Shown one piece after another: positions 10,460 through 21,232 of a stretch of DNA of 64,000 bases; position 1 is the first letter of the stretch, and each line of letters begins with the position of its first letter. This DNA comes from Zea mays. Its lineage: Eukaryota; Streptophyta; Magnoliopsida; Poales; Poaceae. A program made the position numbers and the translations under genes. The notes under the pieces were generated by a model. That model did not search any database. It saw only the letters and a list, made by a program, of their open reading frames with translations, and was not told the DNA's origin. The stretch covers positions 107,891,849 to 107,955,848 of the forward strand of contig NC_050104.1 of the NCBI RefSeq assembly GCF_902167145.1, given 5' to 3'.

Positions 10460-13400
10460 AGCGCGCTCATCCAGTTCCTGCAAGATAACCGAGACGTATT
10501 CACATGGCAACCTGCGGATATGCCGGGAGTCCCAAGAGAACTGGCCGAGCACAAATTGAAGGTCTATCCCCAGGCGAGGCCGATCCGGCAAAAGCTACGT
10601 CGTTTCACGCCCGACAAGAGAGAGGCCATTCGTGCCGAGTTAGCTCGCTTGGTCGCGGCGGGATTTATTAGAGAAGTATTACACCCCGAGTGGCTAGCCA
10701 ACCCTGTTCTTGTACTAAAAAAGAATAAAGTGGATTGGCGCATGTGCGTCGACTATACTGATCTCAACAAACACTGTCCGAAGGATCCCTTCGGGCTCCC
10801 GAGGATAGATCAGGTGGTGGATTCCACCGCTGGGTGTTCTGTGCTGTCTTTCTTAGATTGCTATTCCGGGTATCATCAGATTAGTTTGGCAAAGGAAGAC
10901 GAGGAGAAAACGGCGTTCATCACTCCGTTTGGTGCTTTCTGTTATACCTCCATGCCGTTCGGCCTCAAAAATGCTGGAGCGACTTATCAGAGAGCCATTC
11001 AAACATGCTTAGCCGATCACTGGGGCAAGCGGGTGGAGGCTTACGTAGATGATGTGGTAATCAAAACAGAGAATTCGGAAAACTTCATCGAAGATTTACA
11101 GCTAGTTTTCAACAGCCTGAGAAGATATAGATGTAAGCTCAATCCTGAAAAATGTGTTTTCGGGGTACCAGCAGGAAAGTTGCTCGGGTTCATCGTCAGC
11201 AACCGGGGAATTGAGGCTAATCCGGATAAGATTGAAGCTATCATGAAGATGGAAGCTCCCCGTTCACAAAAGAAAGTTCAGCGACTCACTGGATGTATGG
11301 CAGCTCTGAGCAGATTTATATCCAGGCTGGGAGAAAAAGGTTTGCCATTTTACAAGCTACTCAAGAAGGTGGATAAGTTTCAATGGACTTCAGAAGCACA
11401 AGAAGCTCTAGACGCACTGAAGAAATTCTTGACAACACCACCAGTATTGAAACCACCCCGGCGAGCTACGCCGATTCAACCGGCTGAAGATTTGTTGCTG
11501 TATATCTCTTGCACGACTCACGTGGTAAGCACCGCGTTGGTAGTCGAGCGAGTAGAAGAGGGACATGCCTATCCAGTACAACATCCTGTTTACTTTATCA
11601 GTGAAGTTCTAGGCCCCTCGAAGAAAAAGTATCCTCAGGTTCAGAAGCTAGTATATGCAGTACTTCTAACTGCCCGCAAGCTGCGTCACTACTTTGACGA
11701 CCACAAAGTCATAGTAGTCACTGGTTTTCCAATAGGGGACATTCTTCGCAACAAGGAAGCCATTGGCCGAATAGCCAAGTGGGCTTGCGAGTTGGGATCC
11801 CACGATATCGAGTTCCGACCTCGCACTGCCATCAAAACTCAAGCACTGGTTGACTTCGTATCAGAGTGGACAGAGCAGCAAGTACCAGACAATCCAGAAA
11901 CTGCAGAAGTATGGCGAATGTATTTCGATGGCTCGCTGAAGCTGCAGGGAGCAGGAGCAGGGATTCTCTTCACTGCACCTGGAGGCGAGCACCTCAAGTA
12001 CGCTCTCCAGTTGCTATTCCCGGCCTCTAACAATGCAGCCGAGTATGAAGCTTTGATACACGGATTGAACATCGCCATGTCACTGGGCATCAAGAGATTG
12101 ATGGTATACGGAGATTCTCTGGTAGTCATCAGCCAGATAAACAAGGAATGGGATTGTTCAAGTGATTCAATGGGAAAATATTGCGCTGCCGTCCGAAAGC
12201 TGGAAGATAAATTCGAGGGTCTGGAGTTTCATCATATAGAAAGAGATCGGAACACGGCGGCCGATGTACTGTCCAAGCTCGGATCCGGTCGGACTCAGGT
12301 CCCGCCCGGGGTCTTCGTGCAAGAAATTCTCCAGCCGAGTATCTCAATAGATCAAACAGAAGAATGCAACATCATAGATCAACCCGAGTCAGACTCTGAT
12401 GACTGGAGACGGCCGATTATTAAGTATATAAGGAATGAAGAAGAACCAGATGACAAGAACTCGGTAGAGCGCATTGCCAGACAATCAGCTCACTATACAC
12501 TCATTGGGGAGGTATTGTACAGGAGGGGCGCGTCAGGCGTCCTCATGAAGTGCGTTCTCCCGTCCACCGGAAAGCAACTTCTGGAGGAAGTCCATGCGGG
12601 GCAGTGTGGAGTACATGCAGCATCCAGAACACTAGTCGAGAAGGTCTTCAGGTCAGGATTCTATTGGCCGACGGCGAAGAACGATGCAGCCGAGTTAGTT
12701 CAGAGATGCGAAGCTTGCCAATACCTGTCAAAGCAACAGCACATGCCAGCACAGCAGCTACAGACCATACCAGTAACTTGGCCTTTCACATGCTGGGGAC
12801 TGGATATGATTGGACCTTTCAAGAAAGCTCAAGGAGGATATACCCATGTATTGGTGGCGATTGACAAATTCACTAAATGGATAGAGTTCCAGCCCATTGC
12901 TTCTTTAACCTCTGCTAAAGCCGTGGAATTCATACAAAGCATAATATTCAGATTCGGGATACCAAACAGTATCATCACTGACTTGGGATCCAACTTCACT
13001 AGTTCAGAATTCTTTGACTTCTGCGAGCAAAAGAGCATTCAGATCAGGTACGCATCTGTAGCGCATCCAAGAGCCAACGGGCAGGTTGAGCGAGCCAACG
13101 GAATGATATTGGAGGCACTCAGGAAAAGGGTCTTCGATAAGAATGAAAAATTCGCAGGAAAATGGATAAGAGAACTGCCTTATGTCGTTTGGAGCTTGAG
13201 AACCCAACCTAGCCGAGCCCTGCATGGAAACACTCCTTTCTTCATGGTCTATGGGTCGGAGGCAGTGCTACCTGCTGATCTCAAGTTTGGGGCGCCAAGA
13301 TTGATCTTTGAAAGCATAGCAGAAGCCGAGGCCACCAGGCTGGAGGATATTGATATACTTGAGGAAGAACGACTGAATGCAGTGATCCAATCGGCACGGT

Positions 13401-13642
13401 ACCAGCAAACTCTAAGGCGCTATCACGACAAGGCTGTGCGACAACGCTTCTTTTCGATAGGAGACCTCGTCCTCCGCCGAATTCTAACGGGGGAGGGACG
13501 GCACAAGTTATCACCCTTATGGGAAGGGCCTTTCATAGTAGCAGAGGTTACTCGGCCCGGATCGTATCGCCTCACCCAGATGGATGGCACAGAAGTTGGG
13601 AACTCCTGGAACATAGAGCACCTCAGAAAGTTTTACCCCTAG
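10457..13642 (+). CDS. pol: Element B pol: RT, dual RNase H, integrase
   Basis: Fully open from the amber codon to TAG 13640-13642 (about 1060 codons, first ATG 10520). The RT (about 10560-11260) has WRMCVDYTDLN, PLPRID-like LPRIDQVVDS and the catalytic YVDD (about 11041). The first, Ty3-type RNase H lies at about 11490-11850. A second archaeal-type RNase H follows at about 11920-12290 (MYFDGSLKLQGAGAGI, NNAAEYEAL, YGDSLVVISQ, ERDRNTAADVLSKL). The integrase has an HHCC finger (about 12590-12720, CEACQYL), then the D/D/E core: AIDKFTKW, ITDLGSNF and ANGQVERANG. It ends SWNIEHLRKFYP, the terminal signature shared with A and C. No chromodomain. It looks enzymatically intact. Confidence 0.93.
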   Translation, partial: ESALIQFLQDNRDVFTWQPADMPGVPRELAEHKLKVYPQARPIRQKLRRFTPDKREAIRAELARLVAAGFIREVLHPEWLANPVLVLKKNKVDWRMCVDYTDLNKHCPKDPFGLPRIDQVVDSTAGCSVLSFLDCYSGYHQISLAKEDEEKTAFITPFGAFCYTSMPFGLKNAGATYQRAIQTCLADHWGKRVEAYVDDVVIKTENSENFIEDLQLVFNSLRRYRCKLNPEKCVFGVPAGKLLGFIVSNRGIEANPDKIEAIMKMEAPRSQKKVQRLTGCMAALSRFISRLGEKGLPFYKLLKKVDKFQWTSEAQEALDALKKFLTTPPVLKPPRRATPIQPAEDLLLYISCTTHVVSTALVVERVEEGHAYPVQHPVYFISEVLGPSKKKYPQVQKLVYAVLLTARKLRHYFDDHKVIVVTGFPIGDILRNKEAIGRIAKWACELGSHDIEFRPRTAIKTQALVDFVSEWTEQQVPDNPETAEVWRMYFDGSLKLQGAGAGILFTAPGGEHLKYALQLLFPASNNAAEYEALIHGLNIAMSLGIKRLMVYGDSLVVISQINKEWDCSSDSMGKYCAAVRKLEDKFEGLEFHHIERDRNTAADVLSKLGSGRTQVPPGVFVQEILQPSISIDQTEECNIIDQPESDSDDWRRPIIKYIRNEEEPDDKNSVERIARQSAHYTLIGEVLYRRGASGVLMKCVLPSTGKQLLEEVHAGQCGVHAASRTLVEKVFRSGFYWPTAKNDAAELVQRCEACQYLSKQQHMPAQQLQTIPVTWPFTCWGLDMIGPFKKAQGGYTHVLVAIDKFTKWIEFQPIASLTSAKAVEFIQSIIFRFGIPNSIITDLGSNFTSSEFFDFCEQKSIQIRYASVAHPRANGQVERANGMILEALRKRVFDKNEKFAGKWIRELPYVVWSLRTQPSRALHGNTPFFMVYGSEAVLPADLKFGAPRLIFESIAEAEATRLEDIDILEEERLNAVIQSARYQQTLRRYHDKAVRQRFFSIGDLVLRRILTGEGRHKLSPLWEGPFIVAEVTRPGSYRLTQMDGTEVGNSWNIEHLRKFYP

Positions 13643-13750
13643 CTGTATTTCAAAACAGCTGGGGCGACCATGTATTCTGTAAAATGGAAATACGTCATCA
13701 GTAAAGAGAGACTTCAAAGATACTCGGCTCGTTTACGACTGACTTGCATT

Positions 13751-14195
13751 CTTACTTAACTCGGGGTGACCACTATGCCCTACAAACGGAGCAATCGACT
13801 TAAGTCGGCAACGACCTAAGGCGGTGCAACATGCTCACGCTTACTTAACTCGGGGTGACCACTATGCCCTACAAATGGAGCAATCGACTTAAGTCGGCAA
13901 CGACTTAAGGCGGTGCAACATGCTCACGCTTACTTAACTCGGGGTGACCACTATGCCCTACAAACAGAGCAATCGACTTAAGTCGGCAACGACTTAAGGC
14001 GGTGCAACATGCTCACGCTTACTTAACTCGGGGTGACCACTATGCCCTACAAACGGAGCAATCGACTTAAGTCGGCAACGACTTAAGGCGGTGCAACATG
14101 CTCACGCTTACTTAACCCAGGGTGACCACTATACCCTACTAACGGAGCTATCGGCTAAAGTCAGTGGTGGCTTAAGCCGGTGCAGCTTACTCGCG
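13751..14195 (+). repeat. 89-bp tandem repeat array downstream of element B pol
   Basis: About five copies of an 89-bp unit. The marker cttacttaactcggggtgac recurs at 13751, 13840, 13929 and 14018, with a diverged copy at 14107. Copies 1-4 are nearly identical and the fifth is degenerate. No ORF of interest spans it. It separates the convergent ends of pol (+) and the antisense gene (-), whose stop is at 14392. The 13643-13750 and 14196-14391 stretches around it show no gene. Confidence 0.9.
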
Positions 14196-14391
14196 CTTAC
14201 GCAATTCAGGGGATGACCTCCATGTCCCGCAAACAAACTTCATAATCATCATGCAGCGTTACCACAAACTTGCGAATTAATAAATTCTGATACGATAAGA
14301 GAGTGATCATGTCATTCGAATGATAGGCTGATATCCTCTAACGAGTACTTAATCATACTAACCGCGCGCTCATAGCACACAAAATGTTTCT

Positions 14392-15339
14392 CTATTTTCC
14401 AATGTCTTTCTTAGGAACGATTGACGAAGAAGGGCGATTCGAAGAATCGGGGGCAGCATTCACATCGGCTTTTATGTCTTCAGGGACAACCACGCCGGGT
14501 CTCCTCATCAAGATTCGTCCCGCCCGAATAGCCTTGTCCATGGCTTTATCGCGCTGGGCTTTGAGAGTAGCAGCAGTCTCTTCGGCAATTTTAGCAGCTA
14601 GCTGAGCAGCTTCTAACTCCTGGGCAATGGTTTTCTTGGAAGCTCGGAGTTCTTTGATGGTGGCATCCTTCGCTGATAGCAATCGCCTAAGACTGGTCAC
14701 TTCATCCACGGATTCTTGCAGCCTACAACGCTGATTGTCCAGTTCCTCCATTGTGAAGCGGTGACTCCTCTCTAAGATGGTCAGCGAGTTGTTAGAATCT
14801 CGATACAATCTGTCCAGATTGTCGCGAGAAGCAGCAAGGATACGTTTTTCTTCCTACAAGCAAAAATCAACTCCTTCAGAATCCAAGCAAGTAATAAGAG
14901 CATAGCAAGACGAGGCACGGTTTTGTAAGCTACCTTTTCAGAGTCAAGCCGAGCATGAAGAGAAGAACTCAGAGCGTTGGCGTCATCCAAAGCAGCGGAG
15001 ACCTGATTCAGTTCAGTCTGGCTCTGAGAATACTTCTCCTCGAAGTCAGCACACCGTTGAGCCATTTCAGCTTGATCTCGGGAATGTTTTTCCTCAAGAA
15101 CTGCAATCTGTCGAGTCATTCCTATCAAGAGGTAATCAAACGAAAGGAGGTCAGAAGGTAAAACAATCTACGAATAAAGGCAAGGAAGAAGAAGAAGGGT
15201 ACTAACCAGCATTAGTTGCCTCCAACTCGGATACACGACGATGAAGTGACACCGGATTCCAACGTTCAAAAGATGAAGCCACTTCTAGGATGGAAGCACC
15301 CTGCGATCTCAGCTGGCTGGCCATCCCATCCACCAAAGC
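14392..15339 (-). CDS. Element B antisense gene, exons 2-4 (coiled-coil C-terminal part)
   Basis: On the minus strand three exons carry the C-terminal half of B's long antisense protein: 15339-15207, 15121-14934 and 14853-14392. Acceptors are ctcatcag|gctttgg, cttgatag|gaatgac and gcttgtag|gaagaa. Donors are gctg|gttagt and aaag|gtagct. Phases 0, 1 and 0 match at every junction, leaving an uninterrupted frame to the stop at 14392-14394. The product is heptad-like and rich in Glu, Gln, Ala and Leu, with repeated 'sxxxAELxxxxA' patterns, so a coiled coil is likely. It continues exon 1 (31909-29637) on the far side of element C, which sits in intron 1. The function is unknown. Confidence 0.75.
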
Positions 15340-15390
15340 CTGATGAGAAGAGCGGATGAACATAATGACAAAAATTCATGCAACGTAAAG

Positions 15391-17186
15391 TGTCGGCGTT
15401 TCAAGACAGGGGGGTCCCTAAGCCGACGAGTGAGTGTGCTGCGTGCCCCAGCCCAGATGGGTCGAGCGCGTGGGCGAGCGCGAAGGGGGGAGAGGCGAGG
15501 TGGCCGGAGTCGAGCATGAGAGAGGTGGAAGTCCCGCGGCCTTCGTGTTCGTCCCGCGCCCAGGTCAGGTGCGCTTGCAGTAGGGGGGTTACAAGCGTCC
15601 ACGCGGGTGAGGGAAGCGAGCGGCCCCAAGAGAGCGCCTGTCCCGTCCTCGGTCCCGCGCGGCCAACCTTCTCTAAGACGGCCCTGGTCCTCCCTTTTAT
15701 AGTCGTAAGGAGAGGATCCAGGTGTACAATGGGGGGTGTAGCAGAGTGCTACGTGTCTAGCGGAGGGAGAGCTAGCGCCCTAGGTACATGCCAATGTGGC
15801 AGCCGGAGAGATCTGGGCACCCTGCTGGCGTGATGTCGTGGCTGTCGGAGGTGCGGCGGAGCCTGGCGGAGGGACAACTGTTGGAGCGGTCGAGTCCCTG
15901 CTGACGTCGTCCTGCTTCCGTAAGAGAGCTGGGGGCCGCCGTCGTCATAGAGCTTGTGGAGCGCCATCATTGCCCCTCCGGCGGAGCTGGCCGGATGGGA
16001 CGCCAGTCTTGTTCTCCGTGACCCGAGTCGATTCGGGGTAGGATGATGATGGCGCTTCCTGTTGACGTGGCGGTCTGTGCTCTAGGCAGGGCGACGTGGG
16101 GGTTCCTCCGAAGCCGAGGTTGAGTCTGCCTTCCGTTGTCGTGGCCGAGCCCGAGCCATGGGGTCGGGCGAGGCGGAAGTCGTTCGGCCGAGGCCAGGGC
16201 GGAGTCCAAGCCCTGGGGTCGGGCGAGGCGGAGTTTCGTCGTCTTCCGGGTCTTAGCCCGAGTCCGAGCCCTGGGGTCGGGTGGAGCGGAGTTCGCCGTC
16301 TTCCGGGTCTTAGCCCGAGTCCGAGCCCTGGGGTCGGGCGGAGCGGAGTTCGCCGTCTTCCGGGTCTTAGCTCGAATCCGAGCCCTGGGGTCGGGCGGAG
16401 CGGAGTTCGCCGTCTTCCGGGTCTTAGCCCGAGTCCGAGCCCTGGGGTCAGGCAGAGCGGAGTTCGCCGTCTTCCGGGTCTTAGCCCGAGTCCGAGCTCT
16501 GGGGTCGGGCGGAGCGGAGTTCGCCGTCTTCCGGGTCTTAGCCCGAGTCCGAGCCCTGGGGTCGGGCGGAGCGGAGTTCGCCGTCTTCCGGGTCTTAGCC
16601 CGAGTCCGAGCCCTGGGGTCGGGCGGAGCGGAGTTCGCCGTCTTCCGGGTCTTAGCCCGAGTCCGAGCCCTAGGGTCGGGCGGGGCGGAGTTCGCCGTGG
16701 CGCCTTTGGCAAGGCCTGACTGCCTGTCAGACTCACTCTGTCGAGTGGCACTGCAGTCGGAGTGGCGCAGGCGGCGCTGTCCTTCTGTCAGACTGGCCAG
16801 TGGAGCGGTGGAGTGACGGCGGTCACTTCGGCTCTGCCGGGGGCGCGTGTCAGGATAAAGGTGTCAGGCCACCTTTGCGTTAAATGCCCCTGCAATTTGG
16901 TCAGTCGGTGCGGCGATTTAGTCAAGGTTGCTTCTGAGCGAAGCCAAGGCCTCGGGCGAGCCGGTGATGTGTCCGCCATAAAAAGGGGGCCTCGGGCGAG
17001 ACGGAAGTCTCTCGAGGTCGGCTGCCCTTGGCCGAGGCTAGGCTCGGGTGAAGCGTGATCGAGTCACTCGTGTGGACTGATCCCTGACTTAATCGTACCC
17101 ATCAGGCCTTTGCAGCTTTATGCTGATGGGGGTTACCAGCTGAGAATTAGGCGTCTTGAGGGTACCCCTAATTATGGTCCCCGACA
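15391..17186 (-). repeat. Element C 3' LTR (left copy, 1796 bp)
   Basis: Same length as the right copy (27811-29606) and about 98.7% identical by eye. In plus orientation it begins TGTCGGCGTTTC and ends GTCCCCGACA. A TATA-like ctataaaaggg is present on the minus strand at 15696-15703. The long reading frames across it on both strands come from the 57-bp repeat and GC composition and are not genes. Confidence 0.95.
16205..16700. repeat. 57-bp tandem repeat in element C left LTR
   Basis: About 8.5 copies of a 57-bp unit; the marker gagccctggggtcgg recurs at 57-bp spacing from 16266 to 16665. Since 57 is a multiple of 3, several frames stay open as 19-residue repeats on both strands, which explains the long spurious ORFs. 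The right LTR has the same number of units. Confidence 0.9.
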
Positions 17187-17202
17187 GTAGCCCCCGAGCC
17201 TC
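17187..17202 (-). other. Element C polypurine tract
   Basis: On the minus strand gaggctcgggggctac directly precedes the 3' LTR. The same sequence apart from one base (gaggctagggggctac) precedes the LTR of element A (45923-45938). Confidence 0.85.
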
Positions 17203-17284
17203 GAAGGGAGTGTTAGCACTCGCTTGGAGGCTTTTGTCGCACTTTTTTGCAAGGGGACCAGCCTTTCTCGGTTGCATTTCGTTC

Positions 17285-17365
17285 CGGTGGGTGCGCGCGA
17301 GCGCACCCGCCGGGTGTAGCCCCCGAGGCCTCGGAGGAGTGGTTACACTCCTTCGAGGTCTTAAT
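17285..17365 (-). other. Hairpin plus PPT-like module upstream of element C 3' LTR
   Basis: Reading the minus strand: an inverted repeat (cctcgaaggagtg...cactcctccgagg, with one mismatch), then cggggg-ctacacccgg, then a second hairpin gggtgcgc-tcgc-gcgcaccc. The module is about 100 bp upstream of the true polypurine tract. Element A has a closely similar copy (45770-45843), and B has two with a different loop. Confidence 0.7.
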
Positions 17366-17924
17366 ATCTCGCGCAATGCTTCGGCTGGTCTGGTCGTTCC
17401 CTCATGCGAACTGGCCGTAGCCCGGGTGCACGGTCGGGGTCCAAGCTCTCGGGCTGGTATGTTGACGCTGTCAACGATTTGGCCGGAGCCGGTTTTTGCG
17501 AGAGCAGCCCCCGAGCCTCTGCACAGGGCGAGAGGGCGATCAGGGACAGACTCGACTTTTTACATACGCCCCTACGTCGCCTTTCCGCAAGGAGGAGGGG
17601 GGGAGTGCGCCATGCTACCCTCGATGGGCACCGAACATGGTGTCTCCGGTGAGCTGCAAGCGGGTAATCCGAGTGGACGTCCGTGCCCCGTTCGTTGGGG
17701 GTCGGCTAGGGGCCCAGAGGCACGCCCAAAAGTACCTGCGGGTGATTTGCCGGACCCGGTCCCCTGGCGACGGGGTCCGAGGGCTCGATGCCTCCCTCCG
17801 ATGGGATTCCGTTACAAGATCGTTTCTCGCTGGTCTCGGAAATGTCCTAGGGTACCTTGGGAGCGCAGCCCGAGCCTTGGTTATGTATCGAACGTACCCC
17901 TGGTCATCCCTCGCTCGGTGTCTG

Positions 17925-18140
17925 AGGCGACTGTGAACCCTTCGGGGGCCAGCCTTCGAACCCCTGATCAGTAATGGGCGCGGAGCCCGAGTAGCCTGAG
18001 GCGGCCATGGAACCCTTCGGGGGGCTGGCCTTCGAACCCCTGACCAGTAGTGGGTGTCGGGCCCACGCGATCTGAGGCGGCTGTTGAACCCTTCGGAGGG
18101 CCAGCCTTCGAACCCCTGATCAGTAGTGGGGGGCTCGGAG
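17925..18140. repeat. Triplicated ~80-bp repeat in element C 3' region
   Basis: Three successive copies of the block cttcggggg..ccagccttcgaacccctgatcagta at about 17940, 18020 and 18100. Two diverged copies occur in element A at about 45065-45215, so the repeat is ancestral to both families. The surrounding 17203-19015 contains no frame that I can support as a gene. Confidence 0.7.
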
Positions 18141-19015
18141 CCCGGTTCCTTCGCGGAGAAGGATCCCTTTCGGGGTATCCCCCTTTCCCGGTCCCTGTTG
18201 CAAGAGATAGAGAAAGAGGAAAACGGAAAAGGATACGAAATCGGACGACGTGGCGTACCTTTTCTGACGCGATTATTACGGCGAAAGTGAAGCGTCGCGC
18301 GCTCCTCCTGCCAGAGGCGCCGCGTGTCCCGCCGCGGAGTTAATGCGACGGGGCGAGTGGTTGGCGGGGCGGCTGTTGCGCGCGTGCGATCCGTTCGAGG
18401 AACGGGTCACGGGTGCACCGTCTCCACGCCGTGAGAGGAGGCTCTCTTGCTGTCCCAGGATGGGACGTGAGCCTGGCTGACGACGTGACTGCTGCGCCCG
18501 CCTGCCTGCCACCGCTATTACTGCCGGCCCTCTTTCGGTCGCTTTGACCGACGCGCCAGGCTGGCGCTGTTGGGTCGCCTCGAGTCGCGGCATTGGCTCC
18601 GCAACCGAAGAGGCGCGATGGTGGCACAAGTGGCGGTGCGGTTGCTTGCATGCAGCAACTGGCGCGCCGGTTGCTCGACGCGTGGGTCTGGGTTCCCAAG
18701 CTGGCGTGTCAGAAGTTGGAGAAGCGCGTCCATCTGGCGCGGTTGCATGCCGCCTGCATGGCTGCCCGCCCCTTCTGCCCGTTGGTCTGGGCGGAAATGG
18801 GGGGTCGCTTGTAACCGCTGGACGGTCGTGCGCACCACGCGCGGCGGTTCGGCTTCTTCTGCCCTGAGCCGGCTTGCATGACATGCGGGACCCAACCCCC
18901 GAGTCGCAGGGGAGGGCCTTGGAGCGTGTTGGAGAAGACTCAGCCCGTGGCGCCTGGGGGCGCACGTAGGGAGAGTTGCCTTTAAAAGGAGGGAGACTCC
19001 TTTCGGAAGGCAACC

Positions 19016-19651
19016 ATGTCTTCTTCCTCCCTTAAGCGCCGTGTCTTCCCATCTTTCAAGCCCCCGGATGGGGGGTATCCGCCGCCTCTCCGCCTCCTCG
19101 TTGGAGGAACGCAACTCCATGGGAGTTGGTACCTCTCAGCCATCGTTCGGCTTCAAGGATTTTCATCAGCCGGCCCGGCCGTTCCCCCATGCCGACGATC
19201 ACCCAGGATGGTGACCGCCGGTTTCTGGGTGGGGAAGAGCAAGTCGGGCTGCGATCTTGGTCCCACCCTCAGCTTCAAGGATGTTCATCATCCCCGCTGG
19301 GGCGGGAGCCACGCTGAGCCGGCGCTCTACCTTCCGCGCGGGTCCGTGGGTCGCCCTTTCCCGCGGCGTTCGGGGGTGGAGGCGCTCGCTGGCCCTGCGG
19401 ACGGCGCGGACTTAGACAACATGGGGCTGATCGACGGCGGGCGTCGTTACCTCCAGCGTGTCGGAGTCGTCGGCCGGGCTTCCGGCGGCCCCTCCTGCCG
19501 GAGGGTGACCGCCGCATCGTGTGCACGGGAGGACCACCCACGATTCCGCGCGCCGTTAGGGCGGCGTTCGTGTTCTGGGGTGGCCCTGCTTTTGCACTGG
19601 GACGGCGCCCTTGCGCAGAGGCCGGCGCCCCACTCGTCTGGGAGGATTTGA
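19016..19651 (+). CDS. Unidentified ORF antisense to pol in element C
   Basis: A 211-codon frame begins ATG at 19016 (MSSSSLKRRVFPSF) and ends at 19651. It lies between pol and the 3' LTR and is antisense to pol, the same position and orientation as the antisense genes of A, B and D. A TATA-like tttaaaagg is at about 18980, close to the ATG. The product is Gly-, Pro- and Arg-rich. I see no GWxxxWF or L-x-PN motif of the kind shared by the other three antisense proteins. It may be a degenerate or unrelated gene, or only a GC-rich chance frame. The sequence from 19652 to 21232 holds repeats and no other supportable gene. Confidence 0.3.
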   Translation: MSSSSLKRRVFPSFKPPDGGYPPPLRLLVGGTQLHGSWYLSAIVRLQGFSSAGPAVPPCRRSPRMVTAGFWVGKSKSGCDLGPTLSFKDVHHPRWGGSHAEPALYLPRGSVGRPFPRRSGVEALAGPADGADLDNMGLIDGGRRYLQRVGVVGRASGGPSCRRVTAASCAREDHPRFRAPLGRRSCSGVALLLHWDGALAQRPAPHSSGRI

Positions 19652-20124
19652 GTGGGGATCTGCCGGGGGGCTGGTGTCCCCTGCCATCGGCGCCGAGGCG
19701 GAGGCGGCTCGAGAAGTCCTCGTCACCGACGGGATCACTGCCACCACCCGCGCCCCGGGCCACCGCGCCGGCGTGCTTGTCCTCGCCCCTCGAGCGTCGG
19801 CGGGGGCGAGAGCAAGATCGCAGCAGCGCCGGCCTACCGTCGCCGTAGTCAGGATGGGTGGCGGCGAGCCGACCGTCGGTCTTCTGTTGCTCCGCAGGCC
19901 TTCCCCATGGAGTGGGGTCGTTCGTACCTGCGGAGGGGGGAACCGGAGTTCCGTTCGTAATGGCACTTCGAATGCCAGTGCTTTTTGTTCATTGTGGCTG
20001 TCGGGGCCTGAACATGTATGTAATTTCGGCACGGAGCCGTGTTTTTTCCTCATTTTTGAGCACTAAGTCTCGCCTGTTGATTATCTGAACCGCTTTACCA
20101 AGCATGAGTCGCCCCGTGTCAAGG

Positions 20125-21010
20125 TGACGGGTGAGGTATCCGTATCCCGGAGGCGTAGGAATCCCTCGGCCCGTTCGGCCTTGTTGTCTGGGGTTCCTCT
20201 AGCTTAGTTAAAGAGACCCCTCGGCCGTCCTTCGGTGGACCGAGGCCAGGGGTAGCGATATCAGTATGAACAGAGGCGGAGTTGGCTCGAGAATGGGAAC
20301 CTGGTTGGCCGGAGCCTAGTCGTGTTGTCCGTCAGCGGAGCCGACGCCGAAGTCGATCAGTCGAGGCCTCGGGTCGGGCTGGCGCCCTTGGAAGCCGGTT
20401 GACCGAGGCCCCAGAGGTAACCGGTCGAGCCGCCTGCTCGGGCCGGATTCCCGGAGGAGTCCCTGGGCCGCGTCGCCGCCCGAGGCTGGGTCGGGCTTTG
20501 CTGAAGACGTCGTCGATGCCGAGGGTGCTACGGCTCCCTTCAGCGTGAAGACCCGAGCCTGCAGGATCAGATCATCTTGTAGCGTGTGCTTTCTGCGGCC
20601 GCCGAGGCCAGAAAAAACACACCCTCGCCACGCTTGCGAAGCTGCGCCTTTTTTCCTCTTGTTTCGAGCATCTGGACTCTGTCGGTAACAGGGATGTTTG
20701 TGTGAGCGAGAGTTGCTTTTCGCGGAAGGGACGAGTGAGGTATCCGTATCCCAGAGGCGTGGGAATCCCTTGGCTCGGTCGGCCTTGCCGCTTACGCGTA
20801 CTTTCACCCGTCCATGAAGCCCTGTCCCCGACTTAGTCGAGAAAGCTTGAAGGACTGCTTCGGCAGGAGAGCTTCCGAACGTGAAGACTTGTTCGGTCCA
20901 CGGAGTCGCTTTATCCGAGCGCAAGTTACTTATCGCAGAAGGTGATGAGTGAGGTATCCGTATCCCGGAGGCGTAGGAGTCCCTCGGCTCGGTCAGCCTT
21001 GGCTGCTTAC
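20125..21010. repeat. Dispersed repeat (three copies) between pol and 3' end of element C
   Basis: The block gtgaggtatccgtatcccgg followed by aggcgtaggaatccctcggc occurs at about 20129, 20730 and 20949; the last two are 219 bp apart. Element A has two homologous copies in inverse orientation at about 40515 and 40716, consistent with the two elements lying on opposite strands. No coding function is apparent. Confidence 0.75.
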
Positions 21011-21232
21011 GTGTACTCCGTCGTTTCCAGGATCCGCTTTCCGAAGTAGTCAAGAAGCACGAAAGAAATCCTGCTAAAAAGAGATCCTTTTTCGAGGAAA
21101 AATTCGACGCAGAGGGGGTCTCCCCCCTTTTAGCCCCCGAGGGAGGGTCGGGCTTTGCCGAGGCTAAGCCGACCCTTCCTTGACGACTAAACTTTGTGTA
21201 GGTGCGAGGTATATGAACAACTTGAAAACATC

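Noticed and set aside
13751..14195. CRISPR-like regular repeats
   Set aside because: The units are directly tandem without unique spacers, and this is plant nuclear DNA; the 57-, 81- and 63-bp arrays are rejected for the same reason.
16096..16816. Long Arg/Pro/Gly-rich frames on both strands in the element C LTRs (also 28365-29171)
   Set aside because: They are products of the in-phase 57-bp repeat in both LTR copies and have no start context, domain or conservation.
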